A stretch of 64,000 nucleotides of DNA, from the NCBI RefSeq assembly GCF_022760175.1, contig NZ_CP094326.1:2344804-2408803 (forward strand). The letters run 5' to 3'. Position 1 is the stretch's first letter. The number at the start of each line of letters is the position of its first letter. The position numbers and the translations under genes were made by a program. Shown in pieces: positions 9,101 to 17,042 of the stretch. The stretch is from Zhouia spongiae (GTDB lineage: Bacteria; Bacteroidota; Bacteroidia; Flavobacteriales; Flavobacteriaceae). The notes below the pieces were generated by a model that did not search any database, had not been told where the DNA came from, and saw nothing but the letters and a program-made list of their open reading frames with translations.

Positions 9101-9345
9101 GATGGGTGCTAGATGGTAGTTATGTAAGAATTAAAAATATACAATTAGGGTATTCATTGTCGAAAAAGACCCTAGAGACGGTCGGGATAAGTAGATTCAG
9201 GGTGTATGCATCTGCAGAAAACATACTAACTTTCACTAAACTGGGAGTTTTTGAGGGAGTTTTTGATCCGGAACAAAGAAATAATGTAAGAGCCGATTAT
9301 CCGGTATTTGCCTTTGCAGCTTTCGGCGTTAATTTGTCATTTTAA
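6196..9345 (+). CDS. susC: SusC-like TonB-dependent outer-membrane transporter 1
   Basis: This 1049-residue protein imports oligosaccharides through the outer membrane with its SusD partner. A signal peptide ends near residue 30, followed by a carboxypeptidase-regulatory-like domain (about 42-113), a TonB box/SusC signature LDEVVVVGYGTQKK (about 118-131), the plug (to about 246) and a 22-strand barrel ending in an aromatic-rich NLSF terminus. It is followed 17 bases later by susD. An operator-like perfect palindrome lies inside codons 38-42 (6308-6321). Expression is probably controlled by the LacI protein encoded just upstream. Confidence 0.95.
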   Translation: MNYRHYANEKTTRIGCFLLLFCLLTTSVFANSLFEDKIQSIVKGKVTDETGAPIPGVNVLLQGTSSGVATDFDGIYEIQVSGGNPILEFSYVGFVKQTVTVSGKSTINVVLKEDVSQLDEVVVVGYGTQKKANLTGAVSIVSSEALEDRPVTNFTSALQGTTSGLSITRASGQPGEESLNIQIRGLSSANGNVDPLIIIDGVPSSTLTLSQTLNPNDIESVSVLKDAAAAAIYGVQAAGGVILIKTKGGKAGKTKIDFSSQVSGSWAINLPERLSLLEEAEYSNLARANAGVGPEYSELDIERIKAGVQYVVNPNDPNRYIYYNTTDTRDVLLRDVSFMQTHNLRASGGSEKIKYLASMGYIEQDGVFKVGPDKFRRYNTRINLNAELTKHLNLDTKVSYAVHNRDQPSQGTNDYSFFQYINQDRGRYPIFTPEGRIAGGASRAYGTLKEGGYTDKEVNELDGIVTLTAKDFVKGLQIRSIYGRKFRTYDYENFKRTVALWGRFEPISYLNNPNSLTLYREIIEHENFQFLTDYDLNINKHNFHALLGYQWEDYRKDGINAFANNLVINDLPTLNIGERTSYNNTQNVITYATQSVFGRLNYNFDGKYLLEGTIRMDETSRLAPDSRVKWFPSASFGWNMHKENWFSSVLPYFNEFKPRVSWGQLGNANADIIGYYDYLPILQTGSGLVLGADEGRATYFYQNGVPSSTLAWETVETTNFGIDLGFLKNRFNITFDYYTKKNENMLIPLDLPGTFGVNAPRVNQGKLETKGWELTMNYKDQIGDHFNFNIGFNLSDSQNELVDYGEGRSIVRAGNNSLIQGYSVNTIWGYETVDGYIETQAQLDNAPFHNNRTGIGDIEYVDQNGDGVINQGGGTTDDPGDLVMLGSTQPRYFYGVNLAADYKNLDFSLFIQGVGKRSFMPLRDMIMPYAQSWFTAQKHHADYWTPDNSDAAFPRPYLGGTHNYVPSDRWVLDGSYVRIKNIQLGYSLSKKTLETVGISRFRVYASAENILTFTKLGVFEGVFDPEQRNNVRADYPVFAFAAFGVNLSF
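6308..6321. promoter_or_regulatory. LacI-type operator, site 3 (inside susC 1 coding sequence)
   Basis: A second perfect TACAATCGATTGTA lies within the 5' coding region of susC 1, exactly 195 bases after site 2. A chance occurrence of this 14-mer is improbable. The arrangement resembles the internal auxiliary operators of LacI systems that allow DNA looping or roadblock. Confidence 0.65.
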
Positions 9346-9362
9346 ATTTTAAAAATATCATC

Positions 9363-10985
9363 ATGAATAAATATAAATATAAAATATTTTTAACCCTGAT
9401 AGCTATAGGGTTTTTATCCTGTGAGGTGGATCGGATACCTGAAACAAGTATTTCAGATCCTTCTTTTTGGAATACAGAGTCTGATCTTAAAGCGGCAGCT
9501 AACTACATGTATACTTTTTTACCCGGACTTCCTGTTACATCGGATGTATGGTCTGATGATGCCACGGGAAGAGGAACTAATGGAATAAGTGATGGGAGCA
9601 GACTGGTTCCGGGTTCTGATGGGTTTTATAGTAGTAGCTATAGGTTGATCAGAGCGGCTAATAATATTATTGAAAAATCAGGTCTAGTAGTTGAAAAAGG
9701 AATATCTCAAGAAGTTGTAAATATTTATGTAGCCGAAGCTAAATTTTTTAGGGCCTGGGCTTATTTTGGATTAATGCAACGATATGGAGGGGTGCCGCTT
9801 ATTTTAAAGACTCTTAATGAAAATGCGGAAGAGTTGCAAGCGCCACAGGCTTCCCGAGAAGAAGTCTTGGATGCCATTTATGAAGATCTTGATTTTTCAG
9901 GAGTTAATTTACAGTTGCCAAGCCAGATGAATGGTTCTGACTTTGGACGAATCACAAAAACTACTGCTTGGGCCTTAAAATCACGTGTAGCGCTTTTTGA
10001 AGGTACCAGATCAAAATTTCATGGTTATGGAAACCCAAACCAACATTTAAGCTTGGCAAAGGAAGCAGCTCTGAAAGTGATTAATTCGAATGAACACGAA
10101 TTATTAGACTCTTATTATGATCTCTTTCAATATGAAGGTGACGGACCTGATAATAAAGAGAATATATTAGTCAGGATTTATGGACAGAGTATGGATAATA
10201 TAATAGTATCCCATAATTCACAGCGAAATTTAGAGCAAGGAGCGGCTAATCCTACGAAGGCTTTAGCAGATGCATACTTAATGGTTGATGGATTGCCAAT
10301 TGATGTTTCCCCTATGTATAATACACCACAAAGCATTATAGAGGTCTTTGAAAATAGAGATCCAAGAATGGATTATACATTCTTGAAAGAAGGAAATGAA
10401 TATATAGGAACTCAGCCGGAGTTTACAATTCCAGCATTACAATTTCAAGTTACAGGATTTGCAAATCGTAGGTATATCAGTACTGAAGACTGGACTAATC
10501 AAAGATCTTTTATAGATTATGCAATAATAAGATATGCAGAGGTCTTATTAAATTACGCCGAAGCTTCATTTGAACTTGATGATCAGATATCGGAAGCTGA
10601 CTTGAATATTTCAATTAATCAATTAAGAAAAAGACCAAGCGTAAACATGCCTGATTTAACCAATACTTTCGTTTCATCAAACGGTTTGAACATGCGGGAA
10701 GAAATAAGAAGAGAGCGTAGAGTAGAATTGGCATTGGAAGGCTTCAGGTACTGGGATCTGATCAGGTGGAAAACAGCCGAAATCGAATTGCCTAAACCAA
10801 TATTGGGTAATTATTATTTCGCTGAGTTTGGAAGTGAGGTAGTGCCTCCGACCGATGAGAACAATTATATCCTATTTCAGTCAGCTGATACTCGTTCTTT
10901 TGATCCGAACAAAGATTATTTATGGCCATTTGCAACCGAAGAGATTGCTTTGAATCCAAATCTGGAACAAAACCCGAATTGGTAG
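9363..10985 (+). CDS. susD: SusD-like surface glycan-binding lipoprotein 1
   Basis: This 540-residue RagB/SusD-family lipoprotein (lipobox FLSC, Cys20) caps the SusC barrel and binds glycan at the cell surface. Family features include the helical TPR-like repeats, AEAKFFRAWAYFGLMQRYGGVPL at about residues 124-146, and the C-terminal RREIRRERRVELALEGFRYWDLIRWK-type segment (seen as EEIRRERRVELALEGF then RYWDLIRWK). The protein ends in NPNW, usual for the family. It directly follows susC 1 and is its partner. Confidence 0.95.
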   Translation: MNKYKYKIFLTLIAIGFLSCEVDRIPETSISDPSFWNTESDLKAAANYMYTFLPGLPVTSDVWSDDATGRGTNGISDGSRLVPGSDGFYSSSYRLIRAANNIIEKSGLVVEKGISQEVVNIYVAEAKFFRAWAYFGLMQRYGGVPLILKTLNENAEELQAPQASREEVLDAIYEDLDFSGVNLQLPSQMNGSDFGRITKTTAWALKSRVALFEGTRSKFHGYGNPNQHLSLAKEAALKVINSNEHELLDSYYDLFQYEGDGPDNKENILVRIYGQSMDNIIVSHNSQRNLEQGAANPTKALADAYLMVDGLPIDVSPMYNTPQSIIEVFENRDPRMDYTFLKEGNEYIGTQPEFTIPALQFQVTGFANRRYISTEDWTNQRSFIDYAIIRYAEVLLNYAEASFELDDQISEADLNISINQLRKRPSVNMPDLTNTFVSSNGLNMREEIRRERRVELALEGFRYWDLIRWKTAEIELPKPILGNYYFAEFGSEVVPPTDENNYILFQSADTRSFDPNKDYLWPFATEEIALNPNLEQNPNW

Positions 10986-11063
10986 CGACATTACAAATTT
11001 ACAAAACCTACCGGTTAATGGTTTCTGTTTAATAATCGGTAATTTGCTTACATTTAATTAAAG

Positions 11064-11098
11064 TGAAACATCAGGACCAGAAGTTCTGATGTTTTACT
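11064..11098 (+). terminator. Stem-loop between susD 1 and GH2, possible partial terminator
   Basis: AAACATCAG (11066-11074) pairs with CTGATGTTT (11086-11094), extendable by three inner pairs, and is followed by TTAC. The T-run is short, so it may lower rather than stop transcription into the enzyme genes. It overlaps an in-frame upstream ATG at 11089, which argues for the later GH2 start. Confidence 0.45.
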
Positions 11099-11121
11099 AT
11101 TCGTATTTAAGAGCATCTTTT

Positions 11122-13803
11122 ATGAAAAAGGATTTAAGCATTTTCAGCATTCTTTTCATTTCAGTTTTTACTTTGGTTGCACAGCAACCTGAATTTTCGA
11201 CGGCCGGTTTTTATGAACTTGAAAACTCAGGCAGAACGGTATCTTCAATGAATGTGGCATGGCGTTTTTACAAGGGAAGAGTAAAGGATGGATATAGAAA
11301 AGGCCTTGACGATTCCGGTTGGACAGTTGTAAATCTTCCGAATGGTATAGAATACCTGCCTGAAGAAGCAAGCGGAGGTATAAATTATCAGGGAGAGGTA
11401 TGGTACAGAAAACACTTTACCCCGGACGATAAACTTAAAGGGAAAAAAATATTCCTTCACTTCGAAGCCATTATGGGGAAATCTGAAATATGGATAAACG
11501 GAAAATCCGTTAAAGAGCATTTTGGAGGGTATCTCCCCGTTGTTATTGATATTTCTGATTATTTAGAATGGAATAAAGACAATGTTATAGCCGTGTGGGC
11601 CGATAATAGTGACGATCCTTCTTATCCTCCCGGGAAAGAACAAAGCGTATTGGATTTTGCGTATTTTGGTGGGATCTACAGAGATTGTTGGTTGGTAGCC
11701 CATAATCATGTTTATATCACAGACCCTAATTTTGAAAATGAGGTTGCCGGAGGCGGGGTTGTTGTAGCATACGATAATGTGAAGGAAACCGCGGCCGATA
11801 TATTGCTGAAACTTCATTTGAAAAATGACCGTAAGAAGTCCTTTAAAGGGAATGTGATATACCGGTTTTTAGATGATAAAAATAATCCGGTTGAAGAACT
11901 TAAAAAAGAACTGAAGATAAACCGGAACAATGCTGTTTTTTCTTATTCCCGATTTACACTCAATACCCCAAAGCTTTGGTCGCCTGAAAATCCTTATTTG
12001 TATAAACTACAAATAGAACTACACGACGAAGATGGAAAGATTATAGATGGTTATACCAGGCGGATAGGAATAAGAAGCATAGAATTTAAAGGGAAGGAAG
12101 GTTTTTACCTCAATGGAAAACCTTATCCGAAGCCACTGATCGGTGCTAACCGACATCAGGATTTTGCGATTGTAGGTAATGCCGTTTCTAACAATATCCA
12201 CTGGCGGGATGCCAAAAAATTGAGAGATGCCGGACTAAAAGTAATCAGGAATGCCCATTATCCGCAGGATCCTGCTTTTATGGATGCTTGCGATGAACTC
12301 GGATTGTTTGTAATAGTCAATACCCCCGGATGGCAATTCTGGAATAAAGATCCCGGCTTCGAGAAAAGAGTGTACGACGATATACGGAATATGGTTCGCA
12401 GAGACAGGAACCGGGCATCATTATTCCTGTGGGAACCCATTTTGAATGAAACCTGGTATCCCGATTATTTTGCGAAAAGGGCCAAAGAAATAGTAGAAGA
12501 AGAATTTCCGTATAAAAATTCATATACCGCTTGTGATAATCACGCAAAAGGAAGTAATTATTATTCCGTGCAGTTTGCACACCCAAAAGCAGGCAACGAA
12601 GGCTGGGGAGCCGAAGATATTGATGAAACCAAAACATATTTTACAAGAGAATGGGGAGATAATGTAGATGACTGGAATTCGCATAACTCTACAAGCAGGG
12701 TATACCGCGGATGGGGGGAAAAACCAATGTTAGTACAGGCAAAACACTATGCAAATCCTTCTTACCCTTTTACCTCGTACGACGTTCTCTATAAAACGGG
12801 CAGGCAACATGTGGGAGGAGCCCTGTGGCATTCGTTCGATCATCAGCGGGGTTACCATCCCGATCCTTTTTACGGAGGCCTTATGGATAGTTACCGGCAA
12901 CCTAAATATGCCTATTATATGTTTATGGCCCAGCGGGATCCTGAAGAAAAAAATAAAATTGCAGCGTCTGGACCTATGGTATATATAGCCAATGAAATGA
13001 CCCCTTTCTCGGAAGGAGATGTTACGGTGTATTCTAATTGTGATGAGGTACGGTTAACGGCATTTAAAGATGGTAATACGATGGTGTATAAAAAAGAAAA
13101 AGAAGAAAGAGGAATGCCGTCACCTCCTGTCGTTTTTGAGGATGTGTATCATTTTATGGAAATAAAACAACAGACCCGCAAAAGAAAACACGCCGAAGTG
13201 TATTTACTGGCTGAAGGTTATATAAATGGTAAGCTGGCTGCTACCGATACTGTTTTCCCTGCATACCGTCCGGAGAAAATAAGATTGTGGCTGGATAATG
13301 AAGGTACTGACCTCGTAGCCGATGGTTCGGATTTTGTGACCCTTGTAGCTGCTGTGACCGACCGGAAAGGAACAGTCAAACATTTAAACAACAGTACAAT
13401 TCAGTTTGAAATAGAAGGTGAAGGTGAAATTATAGGAGACTCTTCTTTAATAGAAAACCCCCGAAAGGTAACGTGGGGAACTGCTCCCGTTTTGATCCGG
13501 GCCACGACCAATCCGGGCAGGATTACCGTGAAGGCATACGTAACGCCACAGGCAACACAAAGGCCGATGGAAGCTGAGCTTACATTTAATAGTATCCCGC
13601 CGAAGACCGAACAGTTGTATGCTGATACTGAATTAGCGGATTATGGTCTGAAAGACAAGCATACATCCAAAAAGAAAGAATCCGAAGCCGACCTTCAAAA
13701 AGAAATTGCAAAACTGAGGAAAGAACTGAATCAGTTGAAGTTGAAACAAGTGGAAAAACAACAGGAGCAGTTTGGAGAAAAACAAAAAAACCGGAAAGAA
13801 TGA
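11122..13803 (+). CDS. Glycoside hydrolase family 2 (beta-galactosidase/beta-glucuronidase-like)
   Basis: The start at 11122 gives MKKDLSIFS and a clean signal peptide ending VAQQ; the in-frame ATG at 11089 sits in a hairpin. Of 893 residues, the sugar-binding jelly-roll (about 40-190), an immunoglobulin-like domain and the TIM barrel (about 325-590) follow GH2 order. The acid/base is the Glu in FLWEPILNETW (about 443) and the likely nucleophile the Glu in FTREWGD (about 510). The C-terminus carries a Lys/Glu-rich coiled coil of about 40 residues, which is unusual. Substrate (beta-galactoside or beta-glucuronide) cannot be fixed. Its stop overlaps the sulfatase start (ATGA). Confidence 0.88.
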   Translation: MKKDLSIFSILFISVFTLVAQQPEFSTAGFYELENSGRTVSSMNVAWRFYKGRVKDGYRKGLDDSGWTVVNLPNGIEYLPEEASGGINYQGEVWYRKHFTPDDKLKGKKIFLHFEAIMGKSEIWINGKSVKEHFGGYLPVVIDISDYLEWNKDNVIAVWADNSDDPSYPPGKEQSVLDFAYFGGIYRDCWLVAHNHVYITDPNFENEVAGGGVVVAYDNVKETAADILLKLHLKNDRKKSFKGNVIYRFLDDKNNPVEELKKELKINRNNAVFSYSRFTLNTPKLWSPENPYLYKLQIELHDEDGKIIDGYTRRIGIRSIEFKGKEGFYLNGKPYPKPLIGANRHQDFAIVGNAVSNNIHWRDAKKLRDAGLKVIRNAHYPQDPAFMDACDELGLFVIVNTPGWQFWNKDPGFEKRVYDDIRNMVRRDRNRASLFLWEPILNETWYPDYFAKRAKEIVEEEFPYKNSYTACDNHAKGSNYYSVQFAHPKAGNEGWGAEDIDETKTYFTREWGDNVDDWNSHNSTSRVYRGWGEKPMLVQAKHYANPSYPFTSYDVLYKTGRQHVGGALWHSFDHQRGYHPDPFYGGLMDSYRQPKYAYYMFMAQRDPEEKNKIAASGPMVYIANEMTPFSEGDVTVYSNCDEVRLTAFKDGNTMVYKKEKEERGMPSPPVVFEDVYHFMEIKQQTRKRKHAEVYLLAEGYINGKLAATDTVFPAYRPEKIRLWLDNEGTDLVADGSDFVTLVAAVTDRKGTVKHLNNSTIQFEIEGEGEIIGDSSLIENPRKVTWGTAPVLIRATTNPGRITVKAYVTPQATQRPMEAELTFNSIPPKTEQLYADTELADYGLKDKHTSKKKESEADLQKEIAKLRKELNQLKLKQVEKQQEQFGEKQKNRKE

Positions 13804-15224
13804 AAGTACATTTTAAAAAAACAGGGGTCGTCGCTCTGTGTACGATATTAAATTTGGTATGTATCCAAAGAGTGGTATCTCAAGACCATAAAGGGAAGCC
13901 GAATGTAATCATTGTTTTGGTAGATGACATGGGGTATAAAGATGTGGGCTTTAATGGTTGTGAAGACATTCCGACACCAAATATAGACCGGATTGCTGCG
14001 AATGGAGTCAAATTTACCAACGGATATGTAACCAATCCGGTTTGCGGGCCAAGCCGGGCCGGTTTGATAACCGGAAGATATCAGGACAGGTTTGGTTTCG
14101 GCAGAAATCCGCTTTTTGCCCCAAACGATATCAAACAAGGACTGCCGCTTTCAGAAGAAACCCTGGCTACAGTACTGAAGCGCGAGGGATATCAAAGCAT
14201 GGCCATTGGAAAATGGCATTTGGGAGGCCACAAAGAACTCAGGCCGTTAAAGCGTGGGTTTGATGAATTTTTTGGGTTCTTGACAGGAGGCCATTACTAT
14301 TTTCCTGAAGATTGGATTTTAAATGATCTGTCGGAACTGACGAGTCAATATTCGGCCTACAAGACAAAGTTGTTGAGAAATGATACCAGGGTTAACGAAA
14401 CCGAATACTTAACCGATGCCCTGTCGAGGGAAGCCGTGAGTTTTATAAGTACTAAAAGAGAAACGCCGTTTTTTCTATATTTAGCTTATAATGCACCTCA
14501 TGCCCCTTTGCAGGCTACAGAAAAGTACTTAAACAGATTTAGGCATATTGAGAATAAGAAAAGAAGAACCTATGCTGCAATGGTGAGTGCCGTCGATGAC
14601 GGGGTGGGCTTATTGTTGAATGCATTAGAAAGTAGCGGGTTGGATAAAAATACGATCGTGTATTTCCTTTCGGATAATGGCGGGCCTGAAGTTCATAACG
14701 GATCTGATAACGGGCCATTACGAGAAGGTAAAGGATGGTTGTATGAAGGAGGTCTCAGGGTACCGTTCGCCATGCAATGGAAAGGGACAATTCCATCAGG
14801 AATAACATACCATGACCCGATAATTTCTCTCGATATTTTTGCAACCGTTTCCGCTGTTTCAGGCGCTGAACCAAAAAATAAATTAGATGGAGTTAACCTG
14901 CTCCCTTTTCTAACAGGCAAAAAGCGATCTGTTCCCCATCAGGCTTTATATTGGAGACAATTTGATAAAGGAAGTTATGCAATAAGGACCAACGATCTTA
15001 AACTTGTTAATGCCACCGGTAAATTAGATGAATTATTTAATCTGGACCGCGATATCAGTGAAAATGAGAATATCATAGATAGGCAGGTACGGATGAAAAA
15101 GAAGTGTGAAAGATTGTTAGAAGACTGGATGTCAGACTTGAAAGAACCGATCTTTCTCGGACTTTCGCATGATAAACAATATAACCAATTGCATCCTGAC
15201 CGGTACGACATAGAAAAGTACTGA
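13800..15224 (+). CDS. S1-family sulfatase (arylsulfatase type) 1
   Basis: This 474-residue secreted sulfatase has a signal peptide ending near residue 28. Metal-binding Asp42-Asp43 are in VLVDDMGY, and the formylglycine motif CGPSR has its Cys at position 82, so it needs a formylglycine-generating enzyme encoded elsewhere. Other family signatures are GKWHLGG and FLSDNGGPEVHNGSDNGPLR. Start overlaps the GH2 stop by four bases, so the two are translationally coupled. It removes a sulfate ester from the glycan; position and sugar are unknown. Confidence 0.92.
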   Translation: MKVHFKKTGVVALCTILNLVCIQRVVSQDHKGKPNVIIVLVDDMGYKDVGFNGCEDIPTPNIDRIAANGVKFTNGYVTNPVCGPSRAGLITGRYQDRFGFGRNPLFAPNDIKQGLPLSEETLATVLKREGYQSMAIGKWHLGGHKELRPLKRGFDEFFGFLTGGHYYFPEDWILNDLSELTSQYSAYKTKLLRNDTRVNETEYLTDALSREAVSFISTKRETPFFLYLAYNAPHAPLQATEKYLNRFRHIENKKRRTYAAMVSAVDDGVGLLLNALESSGLDKNTIVYFLSDNGGPEVHNGSDNGPLREGKGWLYEGGLRVPFAMQWKGTIPSGITYHDPIISLDIFATVSAVSGAEPKNKLDGVNLLPFLTGKKRSVPHQALYWRQFDKGSYAIRTNDLKLVNATGKLDELFNLDRDISENENIIDRQVRMKKKCERLLEDWMSDLKEPIFLGLSHDKQYNQLHPDRYDIEKY

Positions 15225-15387
15225 TTTTTTCAGGACCGTTCATCAGATAAAAGAACTGCATTAAGAGAAGTTTTTAGGGCGTTTGTATAAAAAAATAGCA
15301 AACGATTGGATGAATGACTCTTTTTTAGTAGTATTGTTTAAGGTTACGACATGAAATTGTATATTAAAATAGTATGTTGGTTTTAAC

Positions 15388-15421
15388 GGTGGACTTCTTC
15401 GCAGGAAGTACTTTTTCCACC
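15388..15421 (+). promoter_or_regulatory. Stem-loop in the intergenic leader before sulfatase 2
   Basis: GGTGG (15388-15392) pairs with CCACC (15417-15421), and inside it ACTTC pairs with GAAGT around the loop TTCGCAG. There is no T-run, so it is probably a structured leader or RNA-stability element rather than a terminator. Confidence 0.4.
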
Positions 15422-15471
15422 TGAACCGATGATTTCTAAGATAGTTATGTTTTGTTTTGAGTTTTTAAATG

Positions 15472-15504
15472 AAAAAGGGACCGGGTTATCTGGTCTCTTT
15501 TTTA
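15472..15504 (+). terminator. Terminator-like hairpin before sulfatase 2
   Basis: AAAAAGGGACC pairs with GGTCTCTTTTTT around a GGGTTATCT loop, giving an intrinsic-terminator shape just ahead of the sulfatase start. It overlaps an in-frame upstream ATG (15469), which supports the downstream start at 15520. The rest of the 15225-15519 gap carries a degenerate operator-like AGCAAACGATTGGA at 15297-15310 and no gene. Confidence 0.55.
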
Positions 15505-15519
15505 ATTAACTTATACAAT

Positions 15520-17037
15520 ATGTTTAGGAAATATCAACATAGCATATTTTTTGGTCTGATAACAGTATTCATGTCCGCCTGTAACTTAGAACCTGGCCAA
15601 AAATTGCCGTTAAACAAGCCTAATATTCTTTTCATTGCAGTAGATGACCTGAGGCCGGAATTAGGGTGTTACGGGAATCCGTTGATCCGGAGCCCCCATA
15701 TTGATGCTTTGGCAAAAGAAGGAACCCTTTTTAAAAACCATTATACAACCGTACCGACTTGTGGCGCTTCCCGTTATGCCCTTCTTTCAGGAAAACTGCC
15801 TTATTCTCCGGAAGACATAAGTAATCATGTGTTCGTGAAAAAGAACACCTATCAACCTGAGAAAGAGACTCCTGAAACCTTTATTCATCACCTGAAAAGA
15901 AATGGATATCATACAGTGGGGATCGGGAAAATAAGTCACCATCCGGACGGTTTGGTATATAATCAGGCTAAAGGTACCGACAGTATCTCTCCGGAACTGC
16001 CATATAGCTGGGACGAGATGATATTCAATCCCGGGAAATGGGGGAACGGACAGAAAGCTTTTTTCGGATATGCGGACGGTTCGAACCGTAATGACCTGAA
16101 AAAAGAGGTCGAACCCTATGAACAGGCAGATGTTTCAGACGAAGGATATGTAGATGGGCTATCTGCAAACCTGGCTTCGCAAAAACTGAAAGAGCTCAGA
16201 CAAAATAAGAAACCTTTCTTTTTGGCTGTTGGTTTTTTTAAACCTCATTTGCCTTTCAATGCCCCGAAAAAATACTGGGATCTTTACGATGAAGATAAGA
16301 TTCCCCTGTCGAATGGAAGCGAACTTCCAAGAGGTGTACATCTGTCGAGCTTGAATAATAACGGGGAGTTTAATCAGTATAAACTGGGAAAAGAAAAGCC
16401 TACGTTGCTTAAGCCCGCTTCAGAACAGTATGCCCGTAAATTAAAGCATGCTTATTATGCGAGTGTAAGCTATGTTGATGCTCAGGTAGGGAAAGTACTG
16501 AAAACATTAAAAGAAGAAGGTCTTGCCGATAACACCATTGTTATTTTGTGGGGAGATCACGGCTGGCAACTCGGAGATCACAGAATGTGGGGAAAACACA
16601 CCTGTTTCGAAAAAGCACTGCATAGTCCGCTTATTATCAGGACTCCTTCAAATCTATCCACTAAAAATGCAACCATAAACAGGAATGTGGTAAGCACGGT
16701 CGATATTTACCCTACAATAATGGATTTGACAGGACTTGAAATGCCATATAAGACAAAAGGAAAGAGTCTGAAAGAGCTTCTCAGTGTTAACCATGATGGC
16801 AACAGAAAGGACATAGCTTATAGTTATTTCAATAAGGGGATTTCTCTCAGGACTGAATGGTACCGTTTAACCAGGTATCAAAGACAAGAAAAACCGGCAA
16901 TAGAGTTGTTTGATTATAAAAAAGACCCCTATGAAATGTTTAATGTAGCCGGAGAACAAAAAACATTGGTCGATAGCCTGATGCCTCTCCTGGAAGATGG
17001 TAATACAGGGTTGTACGACGTAAAAATAAAAAACTGA
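15520..17037 (+). CDS. S1-family sulfatase 2, iduronate-2-sulfatase-like (lipoprotein)
   Basis: Starting at 15520 gives a lipoprotein signal with lipobox MSAC (Cys21); a longer frame from 15469 would place the start within a terminator hairpin. The 505-residue enzyme has Asp42-Asp43 (IAVDDLRPELGCYGN), formylglycine motif CGASR with Cys81, and GDHGWQLGDHRMWGKHTCFE, all typical of iduronate-2-sulfatase-like S1 enzymes. Alanine rather than proline in the C-x-A/P-x-R motif is normal for that group. It is six bases ahead of the GH29 gene. It suggests a 2-sulfated uronate or similar sugar, but S1 subfamilies overlap in specificity. Confidence 0.9.
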   Translation: MFRKYQHSIFFGLITVFMSACNLEPGQKLPLNKPNILFIAVDDLRPELGCYGNPLIRSPHIDALAKEGTLFKNHYTTVPTCGASRYALLSGKLPYSPEDISNHVFVKKNTYQPEKETPETFIHHLKRNGYHTVGIGKISHHPDGLVYNQAKGTDSISPELPYSWDEMIFNPGKWGNGQKAFFGYADGSNRNDLKKEVEPYEQADVSDEGYVDGLSANLASQKLKELRQNKKPFFLAVGFFKPHLPFNAPKKYWDLYDEDKIPLSNGSELPRGVHLSSLNNNGEFNQYKLGKEKPTLLKPASEQYARKLKHAYYASVSYVDAQVGKVLKTLKEEGLADNTIVILWGDHGWQLGDHRMWGKHTCFEKALHSPLIIRTPSNLSTKNATINRNVVSTVDIYPTIMDLTGLEMPYKTKGKSLKELLSVNHDGNRKDIAYSYFNKGISLRTEWYRLTRYQRQEKPAIELFDYKKDPYEMFNVAGEQKTLVDSLMPLLEDGNTGLYDVKIKN

Positions 17038-17042
17038 AAACC

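Noticed and set aside
15297-15310. AGCAAACGATTGGA as a further LacI operator before sulfatase 2
   Set aside because: It keeps the CAAACGATTG core but loses both outer TA ends of the palindrome, and no -7 box joins it. It could be a weak site, so it is mentioned only in the leader description.
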